Part shown: positions 37,100-47,567 of the stretch, piece after piece
Position numbering within the stretch: the stretch's first letter is position 1
Layout: the number at the start of each line of letters is the position of its first letter
Source of the DNA: Prochlorococcus sp. AG-355-J04
Lineage (GTDB): Bacteria; Cyanobacteriota; Cyanobacteriia; PCC-6307; Cyanobiaceae
Length of the DNA stretch: 63,919 nt
NCBI GenBank assembly: GCA_003280885.1
Contig: QCDN01000005.1
Coordinates: 1 to 63,919 of the forward strand
Direction: 5' to 3'
Notes under the pieces: model-generated
What the model was told of the DNA's origin: nothing
The model's input: the letters and a program-made list of their open reading frames with translations, nothing else
The model's database searches: none
Program-made: the position numbers and the translations under genes

Positions 37100-40000
37100 T
37101 TATTTAATAAGAAGTTCTTTATCGAAATTCTTTATTTCTCTTTCAAAAGATCTAAACCATAACATTAGTTGATCAATTTGATTCTGAATTTCAGTTGCTC
37201 CTAAACCCCTTATGGTTATGATTGATATTTGCTCTCCTTCATCAAAATTAAATTTATTTTGAACACTACTTGGTAAGGAATTTTTAAGAATTTTAAAAGT
37301 AGAATTTTTTAATTTGGTTTCTATCACGATGTTTGGCTTTTTGAGTTTGATCTTATTAAAACCACATTTTTTAGCTAGTAATTTTAGTCTCATTATTAGA
37401 ATTAAGGACTCCACAGGTTTGGGTAAGATACCATATCTATTTACCCAGTCTGTAGCTAATTCAGTTAACTCATCATTGTTTGAACATTCAGTAGCAGATT
37501 TGTAAGCCTCCAGCTTCTCTTCTCTGTTTAATATCCATGTTGCAGGTATAAATGCATTTATCGGAAGATCAATTTGTGTGTCGCTAACTTCTGGTATTTC
37601 TTGCCCACTAATTTCTGAAATAGCCTCATGGAGCATTTCTATATATAAATCATAACCTATAGCATTAACCTTTCCACTTTGTTCTTCTCCTAGTAAACTT
37701 CCGACACCTCTTATTTCCATATCTTTCATTGCAAGTTGGTATCCGCTTCCTAGTTCCGAAAAGTCTTTAATCGCTTTTAATCTTTGTTTTGCAGCGTCAT
37801 TAATTTTATTTATATTTGGATAAAATAACCAAGCATGTGCTTGTACACCGCTTCTACCGACTCTTCCTCTAAGTTGATAAAGTTGTGAAAGTCCAAATTT
37901 GTGTGAATCTTCAATAATAATTGTATTTACTTTAGGGATGTCTAATCCACTTTCAATGATCGTTGTGCATATCATTAGATCTACTTCTCCATTATTAAAA
38001 GCAATCATTGCATTTTCAAGGTCTGTTTCGTTCATTTGCCCATGAGCAACAATAAATTTTAAGTTGGGAAACATATTTTTTAATTTGTTTACAGCTTGAT
38101 CAATATCAGAAATTCTTGGAAGAACATAAAATATTTGACCTCCCCTATCAAGTTCTTGATTAATTGCAGTTCTTATAACATCCATATCTATTTCAGATAA
38201 ATATGTTTTTATTGATCTTCTTGATGGTGGAGGAGTATTTAATAAGCTCATTTGTCTCAGTCCAGATAAACTCATGTAAAGAGTTCTTGGAATTGGAGTT
38301 GCCGAGAGAGTTAACACGTCTATGTTGGTTTTGATTTTTTTAATTTTCTCCTTTTGTCTTACTCCAAATCTTTGTTCTTCATCAATAACGAGTAGCCCTA
38401 AGTTTTTAATTTCAATTTCTTTTCCTAAAATTTGGTGCGTTGCTACAACTAAATCAATTTTGTTATTTTTTAACCCTGCATAGATTTCCTTTCTCTCATT
38501 AACGGTTTTGAATCTATTGAGTAATGAAACTTTTATTGGGTAAGGTGAAAATCTATTATTTATTGTTCTCCAATGTTGCTGAGCTAAGATTGTTGTTGGT
38601 GCTAGTAATATTACCTGTTTGCCCGATGTAATAGCTTTAAAAATAGCCCGAACAGCTACTTCTGTTTTGCCAAATCCTACATCTCCACAAACTAGCCTGT
38701 CCATTGGCTTATCACTTTCCATATCAGATTTTATTTCTTCTACAGCAGTAATTTGATCAGGTGTTGGTTGATAAGGGAATGATTCCTCTAATTCATCTTG
38801 CCAAGGACCATCTTCTGGGTATATGTGCCCCTTTAATTTTTCTCTCTTTGCATAAAGTTTTAATATATCGACAGCAACTTTTTTGATTTGTTTCTTATTT
38901 TTATCTTTTATTCTTTCCCATTCTGTTCCTCCTAATTTATTTATTTTCGGCTTTATTTTTCCGCTTGATCTATATCTGTTAATACTACCAAGTTGATCAG
39001 CGGCAACACTTATCTTCCCATCTTGATACTGAATAACTAAATAATCTCTTGAATCTCCAGTTATATTTATTTTTTCTATTTTTAAAAATTTTCCTATTCC
39101 GTGATTTTTATGAACTATAAAATCACCCGGACTAATCTTATTCACATTTATATTTGAATTGACACTTCTTTTTTTTCTTCTTATGAATACATTATTAAAA
39201 AGAGATTGTTGTGAAAATAATTCTTTATCTGTTATGAGGACAACCTTCCATATCGGAAGATAAAAACCCTCGATTTCATAATTATTCTTGTTTTTTATAA
39301 TTAAAGGAGTTGAGTTTTTAATTGACTTATATGCTTCATCAATATCTTTAGGATTGTTTATGAAGTTTGTATTACATTCGTGCTCATAAAGTAAAGTCCT
39401 AGTTCTTAATGGCTGTGCTGATAATATCCATACTTTTTCATTATTTTTTATATTCTTATTTATATCAATGGATAATTTTCCTATATTTTTAGAGTATGAA
39501 TTTAATCTTTTATCGTTTAACAAAAACCTATTATTAATATTGACTTTAGATTCAAATTCATAAAATTTTATTAAATTAAAATTTCCAAGTGAATTTATTA
39601 TTTCGTCAAATTTTAAATGCAAATTAGCTTTGGCCTCTAAATTAATGTCATTATTTTTAAGGTTCTCATTTAATTCATACGCACAATTATCAAAATTACT
39701 TTCTGAATCTAGATACCAATTATTTGCAAATTTTTTACAATCTTCTAATTCATCAATTACTAGAATTGTTTGCCTGTTTATAAAATCTATTATATTTGAG
39801 GGTTCTTTTTCAATTATTCCTAAATAACGATCAAGATTATTTTTATTTATATCTTCTGAATTAAAAATACTGTTCCTAGATAAATTGTTTAACTTATCTT
39901 TTATAAGCAAATCAAATCCAGCCTGTATTATTTCAATATTATTGATACTTTCTAATGTTTTCTGTGTATTGGGATCATATTCTCTTATTTTCTCAATTAC

Positions 40001-40606
40001 ATTATCAAAAAATTCTAATCTTATAGGAAACTCATTATTGACAGGATAAATATCTATTATTTCCCCTCTCCTACTCCAGAAACCTTCTGTTGTAGTAACA
40101 TTTTCTTTTGTATAACCTAGCAAAGTAAGTTTATTTGCTAATTCTTGAATCTCGATTCGAACCCCTTTTTGCAAATCTAACTTGTTTTCAATAAATAAGT
40201 TTTTATTTAGTAGATGAGGTTGTAGTGATCTTTCTGTTGATATAACAATATTAAGTTCCTTTTTCTCTTTTTTTATTAATTTGGATAAAACAGTAAGCTG
40301 ACTAAATTCAATCTCCTTGGATTTATTAATTGATGAATATGGTAGATGTTCTGTTGGAGGATAATATAAAACTGCTTTATCATTTATACTTTCAAAATAA
40401 CCAATCCATTTGTAGGCAATTTCTACATTAGGACAAATTAATAATATATTTTTTTCCTCTTTTTTTGCGATACTATTTAAGATTATTGATTTAGCATATC
40501 TACTTGAACCAACAATATTTAATTCATTATTTTTTGAAATTCTTTTTATTAATTCAGATGTAATTTGTGAGTTAGAAATATAATCAACTAAAGTATTTAA
40601 ACTCAT
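37100..40606 (-). CDS. mfd: Transcription-repair coupling factor
   Basis: 1168 aa, full length. The UvrB-homology part is at the N-terminus; SPGDFIVHKNHGIGKF is the RNA-polymerase interaction domain; VCGDVGFGKTEVAVRA is Walker A; VIDEEQRFGVRQ is the DEEQ box; ATPIPRTLYMS, TTIIESGLDIP and QLYQLRGRVGRSG are helicase motifs III, V and VI. Mfd removes stalled RNA polymerase at lesions and recruits UvrA. Divergent from the TerC gene over about 75 bp. Confidence 0.97.
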   Translation of the reverse strand: MSLNTLVDYISNSQITSELIKRISKNNELNIVGSSRYAKSIILNSIAKKEEKNILLICPNVEIAYKWIGYFESINDKAVLYYPPTEHLPYSSINKSKEIEFSQLTVLSKLIKKEKKELNIVISTERSLQPHLLNKNLFIENKLDLQKGVRIEIQELANKLTLLGYTKENVTTTEGFWSRRGEIIDIYPVNNEFPIRLEFFDNVIEKIREYDPNTQKTLESINNIEIIQAGFDLLIKDKLNNLSRNSIFNSEDINKNNLDRYLGIIEKEPSNIIDFINRQTILVIDELEDCKKFANNWYLDSESNFDNCAYELNENLKNNDINLEAKANLHLKFDEIINSLGNFNLIKFYEFESKVNINNRFLLNDKRLNSYSKNIGKLSIDINKNIKNNEKVWILSAQPLRTRTLLYEHECNTNFINNPKDIDEAYKSIKNSTPLIIKNKNNYEIEGFYLPIWKVVLITDKELFSQQSLFNNVFIRRKKRSVNSNINVNKISPGDFIVHKNHGIGKFLKIEKINITGDSRDYLVIQYQDGKISVAADQLGSINRYRSSGKIKPKINKLGGTEWERIKDKNKKQIKKVAVDILKLYAKREKLKGHIYPEDGPWQDELEESFPYQPTPDQITAVEEIKSDMESDKPMDRLVCGDVGFGKTEVAVRAIFKAITSGKQVILLAPTTILAQQHWRTINNRFSPYPIKVSLLNRFKTVNERKEIYAGLKNNKIDLVVATHQILGKEIEIKNLGLLVIDEEQRFGVRQKEKIKKIKTNIDVLTLSATPIPRTLYMSLSGLRQMSLLNTPPPSRRSIKTYLSEIDMDVIRTAINQELDRGGQIFYVLPRISDIDQAVNKLKNMFPNLKFIVAHGQMNETDLENAMIAFNNGEVDLMICTTIIESGLDIPKVNTIIIEDSHKFGLSQLYQLRGRVGRSGVQAHAWLFYPNINKINDAAKQRLKAIKDFSELGSGYQLAMKDMEIRGVGSLLGEEQSGKVNAIGYDLYIEMLHEAISEISGQEIPEVSDTQIDLPINAFIPATWILNREEKLEAYKSATECSNNDELTELATDWVNRYGILPKPVESLILIMRLKLLAKKCGFNKIKLKKPNIVIETKLKNSTFKILKNSLPSSVQNKFNFDEGEQISIITIRGLGATEIQNQIDQLMLWFRSFEREIKNFDKELLIK

Positions 40607-40679
40607 TTATATTTTCAATCTTGATTACAAATAACCGATACATTATATTAGATTTTATACTGATTGTGAATAATATTTG

Positions 40680-41390
40680 ATGGATTCAGCCGCTATAAAT
40701 TCTTTTATACCCACACTAGATCAAGTAGATAGTTGGTACGAAATCTTTACACTTTTACCAATATTAATTGCTCTAGAATTATTATTATCGGCAGATAATG
40801 CTGTAGCACTAGCTTCTCTTACTAAATCTCTCGACAGTTCAGAATTAAGGTCAAGAGCCTTAAATATTGGTATAACAATATCTTTATTATTTAGAATTAT
40901 TCTCATCATATTATCTAATGTTCTTCTTAAATTTACTCTTATTAGAGTTTTTGCTGGTTTTTATTTAATATACTTATTCTTCTCTAATGTTTTTTTAAAT
41001 TCAAATCTAGAAAACGCTGAAAATGGGGCAGATAATAATAAAAATAATTTTAGGTTCTTAAGGGTTGTAGCGCTTCTTTCAATTACTGATTTTGCATTTT
41101 CTATAGACAGCATCACTACAGCAGTAGCTATAAGCGATCAATATATATTAATTATATTTGGAGCATTAATTGGAGTATTAGCCTTAAGATTTACATCCGG
41201 GATTTTTCTAAAACTTCTGGATATATTTTCTAGATTAGAAACAGCGGGTTACGTAGCAATTTTAATCGTTGGAATTAAACTTTTACTAAATACGTTAATT
41301 AATGAATCTATTCTTCCGGACTATTATTTTTATATTTTGATTCTTTTTGCTTTCATTTGGGGATTCTCTAAAAAAGAATCTAAAACTTAA
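40680..41390 (+). CDS. TerC family integral membrane protein
   Basis: Start ATG 40680 (a TTG one codon upstream is possible). 236 aa with about seven membrane spans. LLSADNAVALASL and the second-half ITDFAFSIDSITTAVA are the TerC signature repeats with acidic residues in the membrane, implicated in metal (Mn) transport or thylakoid protein insertion. The 3' end overlaps fmt by 4 bp on the opposite strand. Confidence 0.85.
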   Translation: MDSAAINSFIPTLDQVDSWYEIFTLLPILIALELLLSADNAVALASLTKSLDSSELRSRALNIGITISLLFRIILIILSNVLLKFTLIRVFAGFYLIYLFFSNVFLNSNLENAENGADNNKNNFRFLRVVALLSITDFAFSIDSITTAVAISDQYILIIFGALIGVLALRFTSGIFLKLLDIFSRLETAGYVAILIVGIKLLLNTLINESILPDYYFYILILFAFIWGFSKKESKT

Positions 41391-42373
41391 TTTGAGAGAT
41401 ATTCACCTACTGATGGATTTAACTGTTGTATCAATTGATTTTTGCTAGAAATGTTTTTGCCTTCAAGTTTTGCTTCTAACAAAATAATCGGATCAGTTTT
41501 AGTTGAAATTATTATCCCTTCATTTTCTACAACAGCAAGAATAATACCTGTTCTTGAATTATTGCTCATGAAAAGGTATTTTTCATTTTTAATTACATCA
41601 ATACTCAAAACTTTGATTTTAAGTATTTTTAAGTTCTTGCCTCTAAAAGTAGTATTTGCTCGCGGGTGTAATGCTTTTATTTTTTGAGAAATTTTAATTG
41701 CCTCATTACCCCAATCAACTTTAAAGTCTGATTTTTCAATCATTCTTGCGTAAGTAATTTCTCTTTCAAGCGTATTTTGTTTTGTTAATTGGGGATTAGT
41801 ATTTTTTTTAATATTTTCTTCGATTAAAGATGTAGCATTTAAAAATAATTTTGCCGATAAAAAACTAAGTTTTTCCGAAAGTGTATTTAAATTATCGTTA
41901 TTATTGATTTTAATTTTTTCTTCCAACAATATGTCGCCAGTATCTAGTCCCTCATTCATTTTCATAATTCCTACACCAGTAAATTCATCGCCTTCTATTA
42001 GGGACCATTGAATTGGGGCGGCACCACGCCATCTTGGAAGTAATGAAGCATGTGCGTTCCAACAACCATATTTTGGGATTTCCAATATCTCTTTGGGTAA
42101 AATTTTCCCATAAGCTATAACAATAAATAAATCACAAGAAAGTGATTTAAGTTCATTTATAAAATCTATATTGCCCCTGATTTTTTCTGGACTACAAATT
42201 TTTATAGATTCTTGCTCAGCAAAGCTTTTTACAGGAGAGGCTGTTAATTTATTTCCCCTAGATCTCTTCTTATCAGGTTGGCTAACTACTGCAATTACCT
42301 CGTGCTTAGATTTAATAAAAATATCAAGACTAGGAATTGAATATTCAGGTGTTCCCCAGAATATAATTCTCAC
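41387..42373 (-). CDS. fmt: Methionyl-tRNA formyltransferase
   Basis: 328 aa. IIFWGTPEYSIPSL start, CDLFIVIAYGKILPKEIL, WNAHASLLPRWRGAAPIQWSL with catalytic N-H, and GLDTGDILLEE with catalytic D are diagnostic. Formylates Met-tRNAfMet with 10-formyl-THF. The C-terminal OB-like domain is present. Overlaps the tldE-like gene upstream by 4 bp (coupled), and the initiator tRNA is also in this window. Confidence 0.97.
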   Translation of the reverse strand: MRIIFWGTPEYSIPSLDIFIKSKHEVIAVVSQPDKKRSRGNKLTASPVKSFAEQESIKICSPEKIRGNIDFINELKSLSCDLFIVIAYGKILPKEILEIPKYGCWNAHASLLPRWRGAAPIQWSLIEGDEFTGVGIMKMNEGLDTGDILLEEKIKINNNDNLNTLSEKLSFLSAKLFLNATSLIEENIKKNTNPQLTKQNTLEREITYARMIEKSDFKVDWGNEAIKISQKIKALHPRANTTFRGKNLKILKIKVLSIDVIKNEKYLFMSNNSRTGIILAVVENEGIIISTKTDPIILLEAKLEGKNISSKNQLIQQLNPSVGEYLSN

Positions 42374-43722
42374 GCGTCACCAGTTATTGATAATTCATCT
42401 ACCCATATATGTGGAGAAATTCCACTTGTTGTTACCTCTTGGCTTGATTCAATATTTACTATGTTTTTCAAAAGATATTTGATATCTCCTGCTACGGTGG
42501 CAGATTCTATTGAGATTTTGTTACCGTTTCTGTAGAGCCATCCATCAAATGGAAGAGAAAATGAACCTTGACTTGCTCTGACACCTGCATGGATTGCATT
42601 AAGTTCTTCAATATAAACAAATTCACCCTCATAAGTAGAGTGATCTAGTGATGTTTTTAGATCAAATTTTTCTTCTGATTTTTCAACTACGATCCAATCA
42701 GGAGATACTGAGACTTTTGATCCTAGTCCAGCGTGGCCAGTGGGAGTTGTTTTAAATATTCTTGCAGTTGATTCAGAATGTATAAAATTTTCAATTCTCC
42801 CTCTGTTAATTAGACATAGTCTTTTGGTTGGGGTTCCTTCTCCATCAAATGGTGTTGAAGAAATATTCTTTTCGTGAAGGCCATCATCATAAATATTAAG
42901 TGCTTCTGTAGATAGTTTCTCTCCGATTGAATTTTTATTAGATAAGCTCACTCCATCTATGATGCTTCTAGCATTAAACATTGAGCTAAAGGCATTAATG
43001 ATAGTTAAAAAAGACTCTGGGGAAAAACATATTAAATATTTATCAGTTTTAATAGATGAATAATTTAAATGAGAAATTGTTTTATTTGAAGCCTCTTTAA
43101 TACACGACTCAATATCTATATCATCAGCTCCATATCCAAGTTTTACGGAACCTGAACTACGAGGCTTCTTATCTTTCTCTTCTGCTCTTGCATATAAATA
43201 TAGCGCTGCTTGACTTTTGGAATAACTTCGAAAGGCACCCTCACTATTTGCATAAACTCTCTCAAAGAAACTCTCAGATAAACCATTATATGGAACAGAT
43301 TTTATGGATTCATGACTTTCTATTAGTTTTACTTCCGCTCCTCTTAAAAGTGTAAGTAATTTTTTTATTCCAACAGGATTTCTTTTTTTAACTTCCTTAA
43401 CTTTAATAGGATCCTTCGCTAGTGGTGAAAATTCTGTAGTTTCATTCTTATTGCCGAAATCAGAAGCTATATTTGCTTGCTTAAGAGCCTTTTTAATACC
43501 AGATTCACTAATATCACTTGTTGTAGTAATACCAACTAGATTAGATTGATTCCAAACTCTTATAGTTAAAATTTGCTTTTGTGATGCCTTAAGTTGTTTA
43601 GCCTCTCCTTTATCTACTTGCACAGAATAATCATTAGAAAAACTTGCTCCATAATCCCATTTTTTAAGATTTAGGAAATCTGCAGCTTTGGAGATTTGAG
43701 TTGTGATTTCTCTTGAATTCAT
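42370..43722 (-). CDS. tldE: TldE/PmbA family metalloprotease partner
   Basis: 450 aa. The PmbA/TldE fold is recognised from the N-terminal DKGEAKQLKASQKQ region, FDGEGTPTKRLCLINRG, and the C-terminal VYIEELNAIHAGV followed by a GSFSLPFDGWLYRNG block. Like other TldE proteins it lacks the HExxxH zinc motif and would work as the inactive partner of TldD. Sits 3 bp after tldD and overlaps fmt. Confidence 0.88.
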   Translation of the reverse strand: MNSREITTQISKAADFLNLKKWDYGASFSNDYSVQVDKGEAKQLKASQKQILTIRVWNQSNLVGITTTSDISESGIKKALKQANIASDFGNKNETTEFSPLAKDPIKVKEVKKRNPVGIKKLLTLLRGAEVKLIESHESIKSVPYNGLSESFFERVYANSEGAFRSYSKSQAALYLYARAEEKDKKPRSSGSVKLGYGADDIDIESCIKEASNKTISHLNYSSIKTDKYLICFSPESFLTIINAFSSMFNARSIIDGVSLSNKNSIGEKLSTEALNIYDDGLHEKNISSTPFDGEGTPTKRLCLINRGRIENFIHSESTARIFKTTPTGHAGLGSKVSVSPDWIVVEKSEEKFDLKTSLDHSTYEGEFVYIEELNAIHAGVRASQGSFSLPFDGWLYRNGNKISIESATVAGDIKYLLKNIVNIESSQEVTTSGISPHIWVDELSITGDA

Positions 43723-43725
43723 ATC

Positions 43726-45147
43726 CTATCTTCCGCCAACAGTGATTGAATCAACCTTAATGTGAGGTTGGCCCACAGTTACGTTGACACTTCCACTAAT
43801 TGATCCACAGAATCCAGGAGCCAATTCGAGATCATTTCCGCACATTGATATTTTTGGCATAACTTCTTTAGCCTCACCGATCAATGTTGCTCCCTTTACT
43901 GGACAAGTTAATTTTCCATTTTTAATAAGATATCCTTCTTCTACCGCAAAATTAAATTGTCCTGTAGCACCTACACTGCCACCACCCATTGATTTGCAGT
44001 AAAGACCTTCACTAATACTATTGATTAAATCCTCTTTCGAGTGCTCACCTTTAGCTATATAAGTATTTCTCATTCTTGAAGCTGCAGCAAAAGAATAATT
44101 TTGTCTTCTTCCACTTCCCGTTCTTTTATGGCCAGTTCTTAATTCACCTGCCCTGTCGGATATGAATTTTTTTAAAATTCCATCTTTTATAAGAACTGAT
44201 TTTTCGGGTTCCATACCTTCATCATCTACTGATAATGAACCGAAGGATCCTTCTGATATTCCTTCATCTATTGCTGTTACAGATTCATGTGCAATTTTTT
44301 CATTCAATTTATTCTCAAATGGTGTTGTTCCTCTCTCTATTTGAGTAGTTTCAAGTAAATGACCGCAGGCTTCATGGAATATAACGCCACCAAATTTATT
44401 AGCTAATACAACAGGCATTTGTCCTGCATCAACATAATCTGCATACAACATGTTCATTGAACTTTCAAACACATCGTTAGCTGCTTTTTCGTGATCCCAT
44501 AATCTGAATTCATTAGGCATTCCTGATGATCCAAATCTTCTACTTCCACTAGATCTATATTGGGCATCACTTGCAATTACGTTGAGTCCAACTGTTTGAT
44601 GTAATCTAGTATCTGAGACATAGGTTCCGTCACTGGAGGCTATAATTACTTCTTGAAGATTTCTTGAATAACTTCCTTTTCTAGTTATTATTTTATTATT
44701 TTTTTTTAAAGACTTTGTGCTGACTAGTAGTTTTTCACTTATCTCATGAATAGATGGGACCTCATTAATCCATTTTTTCTTGGATAAACTATAGTCCCTA
44801 TGTTTATTTAAACCGTTAAATACTTCTCTTTTGTTTTCTGTTATGTCTAACATCTCAATAGCCTGAGATACCGATCTCATCAAGCCATGCTTTGTTAAAT
44901 CATTTGTACTTACAAATCCATCCTTTTTCCCCTTGAAGATTCTAATGCCAGCACCTCTTCCAAATGATGGACTTACACTTGTAATAAAATCTTCTTCAGC
45001 TAAAACGCTTGAGTTGTCAGTATTCTCTAAAAATATTTCTACAAAATCAGCACCAAGTCCAATGCCGAAGAAAATAATTTCTTCTAATAAATCTTTATTG
45101 CAACTACCAAAAACTATTTCATTTGATTTGATTTGTGACGAAAGCAT
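43726..45147 (-). CDS. tldD: TldD family metalloprotease
   Basis: 473 aa. GGVIFHEACGHLLETTQ carries the HExxxH zinc-binding motif of TldD; DEGISEGSFGSLSVDDEG and MRNTYIAKGEHSKEDL are further family blocks. With TldE it forms the protease that trims unfolded peptides and, in other bacteria, matures microcin B17-like peptides. First gene of a tldD-tldE-fmt run downstream of acsF. Confidence 0.93.
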   Translation of the reverse strand: MLSSQIKSNEIVFGSCNKDLLEEIIFFGIGLGADFVEIFLENTDNSSVLAEEDFITSVSPSFGRGAGIRIFKGKKDGFVSTNDLTKHGLMRSVSQAIEMLDITENKREVFNGLNKHRDYSLSKKKWINEVPSIHEISEKLLVSTKSLKKNNKIITRKGSYSRNLQEVIIASSDGTYVSDTRLHQTVGLNVIASDAQYRSSGSRRFGSSGMPNEFRLWDHEKAANDVFESSMNMLYADYVDAGQMPVVLANKFGGVIFHEACGHLLETTQIERGTTPFENKLNEKIAHESVTAIDEGISEGSFGSLSVDDEGMEPEKSVLIKDGILKKFISDRAGELRTGHKRTGSGRRQNYSFAAASRMRNTYIAKGEHSKEDLINSISEGLYCKSMGGGSVGATGQFNFAVEEGYLIKNGKLTCPVKGATLIGEAKEVMPKISMCGNDLELAPGFCGSISGSVNVTVGQPHIKVDSITVGGR

Positions 45148-45178
45148 ATGAGTTTATAAATCTTCTCTGTAATAAAGA

Positions 45179-46351
45179 TTATCTAATCGAAGGTTGGAAA
45201 TCTTTGCTATCAAGAGGTTTTAATAAGTATAGTCTTAATAACTGGTATCCGTTTGATAAATATTTAGGTAATTTTTTAAAATTTTTAAATACATTATTTC
45301 CATGACTGTTTGCAATATCTGAAAGAACCTTATTATTCTCTACTATTTTATCTAATCTTCCATAAAAAGATTTATCATAAACGTCCATTACTACAGGGAA
45401 AACTCTAGCTGCAGTTTCATTTGTTTTATTAATAACAAACTGGTCGTAGTCTCTGGCATCTAAACCTAAAGAACTGTAGAAATCTTTTTTAATTCCCAAA
45501 TCCCTTGCATACATAGTTGCAAATACAGCTAATAGAAAGAACCTAGACCATAACTTGGATGTTAATGAAAGATTATTCAAAAAATATCTAAACCTATGGA
45601 AGTAGTCAAATAATGGGTGTGTAAAAGTAGAGCCGCCAATGGTAATTTTTTGGCTTAAAGATTTAACAGTACGTGGCTGTGCTTTCATTAATGCGTCAAA
45701 GAAATCCCCATGTCTATTTTCATCTTGACACCAATTTTCAAAGTAATTAAATAGTGGAAAAATTTTGCTATCAGGGTTCTTTTCGAGATGCCTATAAATT
45801 GCTATGTATCTCCAATAACCTATTTTTTCGGATAAATAAGTAGCGTAAAAAATACTTCTTGGAGGGAAATAAGTGTAATCTTTATTGGCTGTTAAAAAAC
45901 CTAAATCTAACTGAAGTCCAAAGTCACTCAATGATTTATTTAAAAAACCTGCATGTCTTGCTTCATCTCTGGCCATATGAGCAAAACATTCAGCAAGTAG
46001 AGGGTTTTTGACTTTAATTCTCTTACTAAGTTCCTTATAAAGTAAAAAACCTGAAAATTCTGAAGTACAACTTCCCTCGAGAAAATCAACAAAAAGCTCT
46101 CTTGTCTCAGGATCTAATTTTTCTGCAGCGCCTTCAAATTCACTATTTCTTACAAAATGATGTCTGTTGTAATCTTTCCTAAATTCCTCACATATAGCTT
46201 CCAATTCCTCCTCGTTTATTGATAAATCCATATTTTCCATGGCCTCAAAGTCTGTTGTATAGAATCTTGGGGACAAAATTGTTTCTTTTGCTGGTATCTT
46301 TCCATTATTAATATCTTTTTTATTTTTTGATTCAACAGTTGATTGAGCCAT
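45179..46351 (-). CDS. acsF: Mg-protoporphyrin IX monomethyl ester oxidative cyclase
   Basis: 390 aa. The diiron ligand motifs are [12 protein letters not shown] (E..H) and [11 protein letters not shown] (E..H), with the family blocks [15 protein letters not shown] near the start, [16 protein letters not shown] and [14 protein letters not shown]. AcsF/ChlE uses O2 to form the fifth ring of chlorophyll. It lies about 14 kb from chlH, so the two are not one operon here. A short spacer (about 79 bp) precedes the next upstream gene. Confidence 0.97.
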   Translation of the reverse strand: MAQSTVESKNKKDINNGKIPAKETILSPRFYTTDFEAMENMDLSINEEELEAICEEFRKDYNRHHFVRNSEFEGAAEKLDPETRELFVDFLEGSCTSEFSGFLLYKELSKRIKVKNPLLAECFAHMARDEARHAGFLNKSLSDFGLQLDLGFLTANKDYTYFPPRSIFYATYLSEKIGYWRYIAIYRHLEKNPDSKIFPLFNYFENWCQDENRHGDFFDALMKAQPRTVKSLSQKITIGGSTFTHPLFDYFHRFRYFLNNLSLTSKLWSRFFLLAVFATMYARDLGIKKDFYSSLGLDARDYDQFVINKTNETAARVFPVVMDVYDKSFYGRLDKIVENNKVLSDIANSHGNNVFKNFKKLPKYLSNGYQLLRLYLLKPLDSKDFQPSIR

Positions 46352-46430
46352 TTTTATTCGGTTTATTAATACTATTATTTACTATGATTTGTATTTTCGA
46401 GGGAAAAGTTAACTTGGTGTTATTGTTTTT

Positions 46431-46997
46431 CTAATTAACTCCTATTAACTTTTGCCCATTCAATCTTTGAAGTACTCTTGAAATAATTAATTTTAGGGTA
46501 ATTCTTTTTTCGTCAATAAGAAAAGATTCAATAATACTTGGTTTTTGATTAGGTTTTGATAAAGAAATACTTTTTAATGAACTAATGTCATCCTTCTCAA
46601 AGGATAACCAAAAGTTACATGTATCTTTAATTTCACAATTTATTACCCAACATTTATCTCCAGCAATAGGTCTATTTGTGTTAGTGAGGTTAATATTGTT
46701 TATTTCTAATCCTCTTTGATTAATTTCCTCAGTAAGTGAAGGAATTAGGTGTATGTTAATAAATTCTTGGAAAGGCTTTTTCTCTACTGGGAGTTCTTTT
46801 TTTGGTTTTGTTATAGGTTTTTCGGGAGTATTAATTTCATTATTTATAACAACTTTAGTAGCAGAATCAACATTATTTATATCCATATTGATAACTTTTT
46901 CTGATTTAGGTCCTTTTATTTCCTCAGAATTTGATTTAGTAGTGTTGTCAGATGTTTCTTTATTTACTTCATTATTTTTGTTTGAATTTTCTTCCAT
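46431..46997 (-). CDS. DUF2996 family protein
   Basis: 188 aa. A long, disordered N-terminus rich in Asn, Lys, Glu and Thr (about residues 1-75) precedes the DUF2996 core, with KKPFQEFINIHLIPSL, DKCWVINCEI and SIIESFLIDEKRITLKLIISRVLQRLNGQKL. The family is found in cyanobacteria and plastids with unknown function. The repetitive Lys/Glu N-tail looks AT-drifted and probably flexible. Confidence 0.82.
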   Translation of the reverse strand: MEENSNKNNEVNKETSDNTTKSNSEEIKGPKSEKVINMDINNVDSATKVVINNEINTPEKPITKPKKELPVEKKPFQEFINIHLIPSLTEEINQRGLEINNINLTNTNRPIAGDKCWVINCEIKDTCNFWLSFEKDDISSLKSISLSKPNQKPSIIESFLIDEKRITLKLIISRVLQRLNGQKLIGVN

Positions 46998-47056
46998 AAA
47001 AAAAATTATTTATTCCATTATAAATTAAAAAAACTTTTTTTAATTAATTTATTTTT

Positions 47057-47500
47057 CTACCAATCGTTATCAGCATTATCCCAGTCATCTTTAATATCTT
47101 GATTTGAATAAATTTGATCTTTTTTAAAATTATTATCATTCATATTTTTGACTACTCTGTAATTGACAGAAATTGTTGGTTGAGTTTCTCTAATATCCCT
47201 TTGTGGTGGCATCTCAACGTTTGGTTCCATTTCCTCCTCATTATCATTAGATACAACATCATCTTCTACATTTTCGAAAGCTTTTTTTCTGAAACTAGTA
47301 CTAGTAATTGTTGTATTCAGTAAAGTGCTTACAAATAAACCAGAAAAAAACGAAATACTGATTAACTTACCTATACTTACCTCTTGTAGGGTCCATTTAA
47401 AGTATCTAAACGAAGTCTTCTGATTATTATTTGTAAATAATAAAATTTGACAAAAAATTATTAAAAAAAGAGTTAAAAGTAAATATTTTTTCTTAAACAT
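47057..47500 (-). CDS. Membrane protein with acidic C-terminus, 147 aa
   Basis: ATG 47500. Two membrane spans (about 4-21 and 44-62; the second is IGKLISISFFSGLFVSTLL), then an acidic, disordered tail containing EEEMEPNVEMPPQ and a DDWDNADNDW end. The two-span start is slightly reminiscent of LapA/DUF1049 proteins but the match is weak. Function unknown. Confidence 0.55.
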   Translation of the reverse strand: MFKKKYLLLTLFLIIFCQILLFTNNNQKTSFRYFKWTLQEVSIGKLISISFFSGLFVSTLLNTTITSTSFRKKAFENVEDDVVSNDNEEEMEPNVEMPPQRDIRETQPTISVNYRVVKNMNDNNFKKDQIYSNQDIKDDWDNADNDW

Positions 47501-47567
47501 AATTATAAAAAGTTATCTTAAATTTTTTTTGTTAATATTTTTCATAATATATTTTGTGGAAATTTAT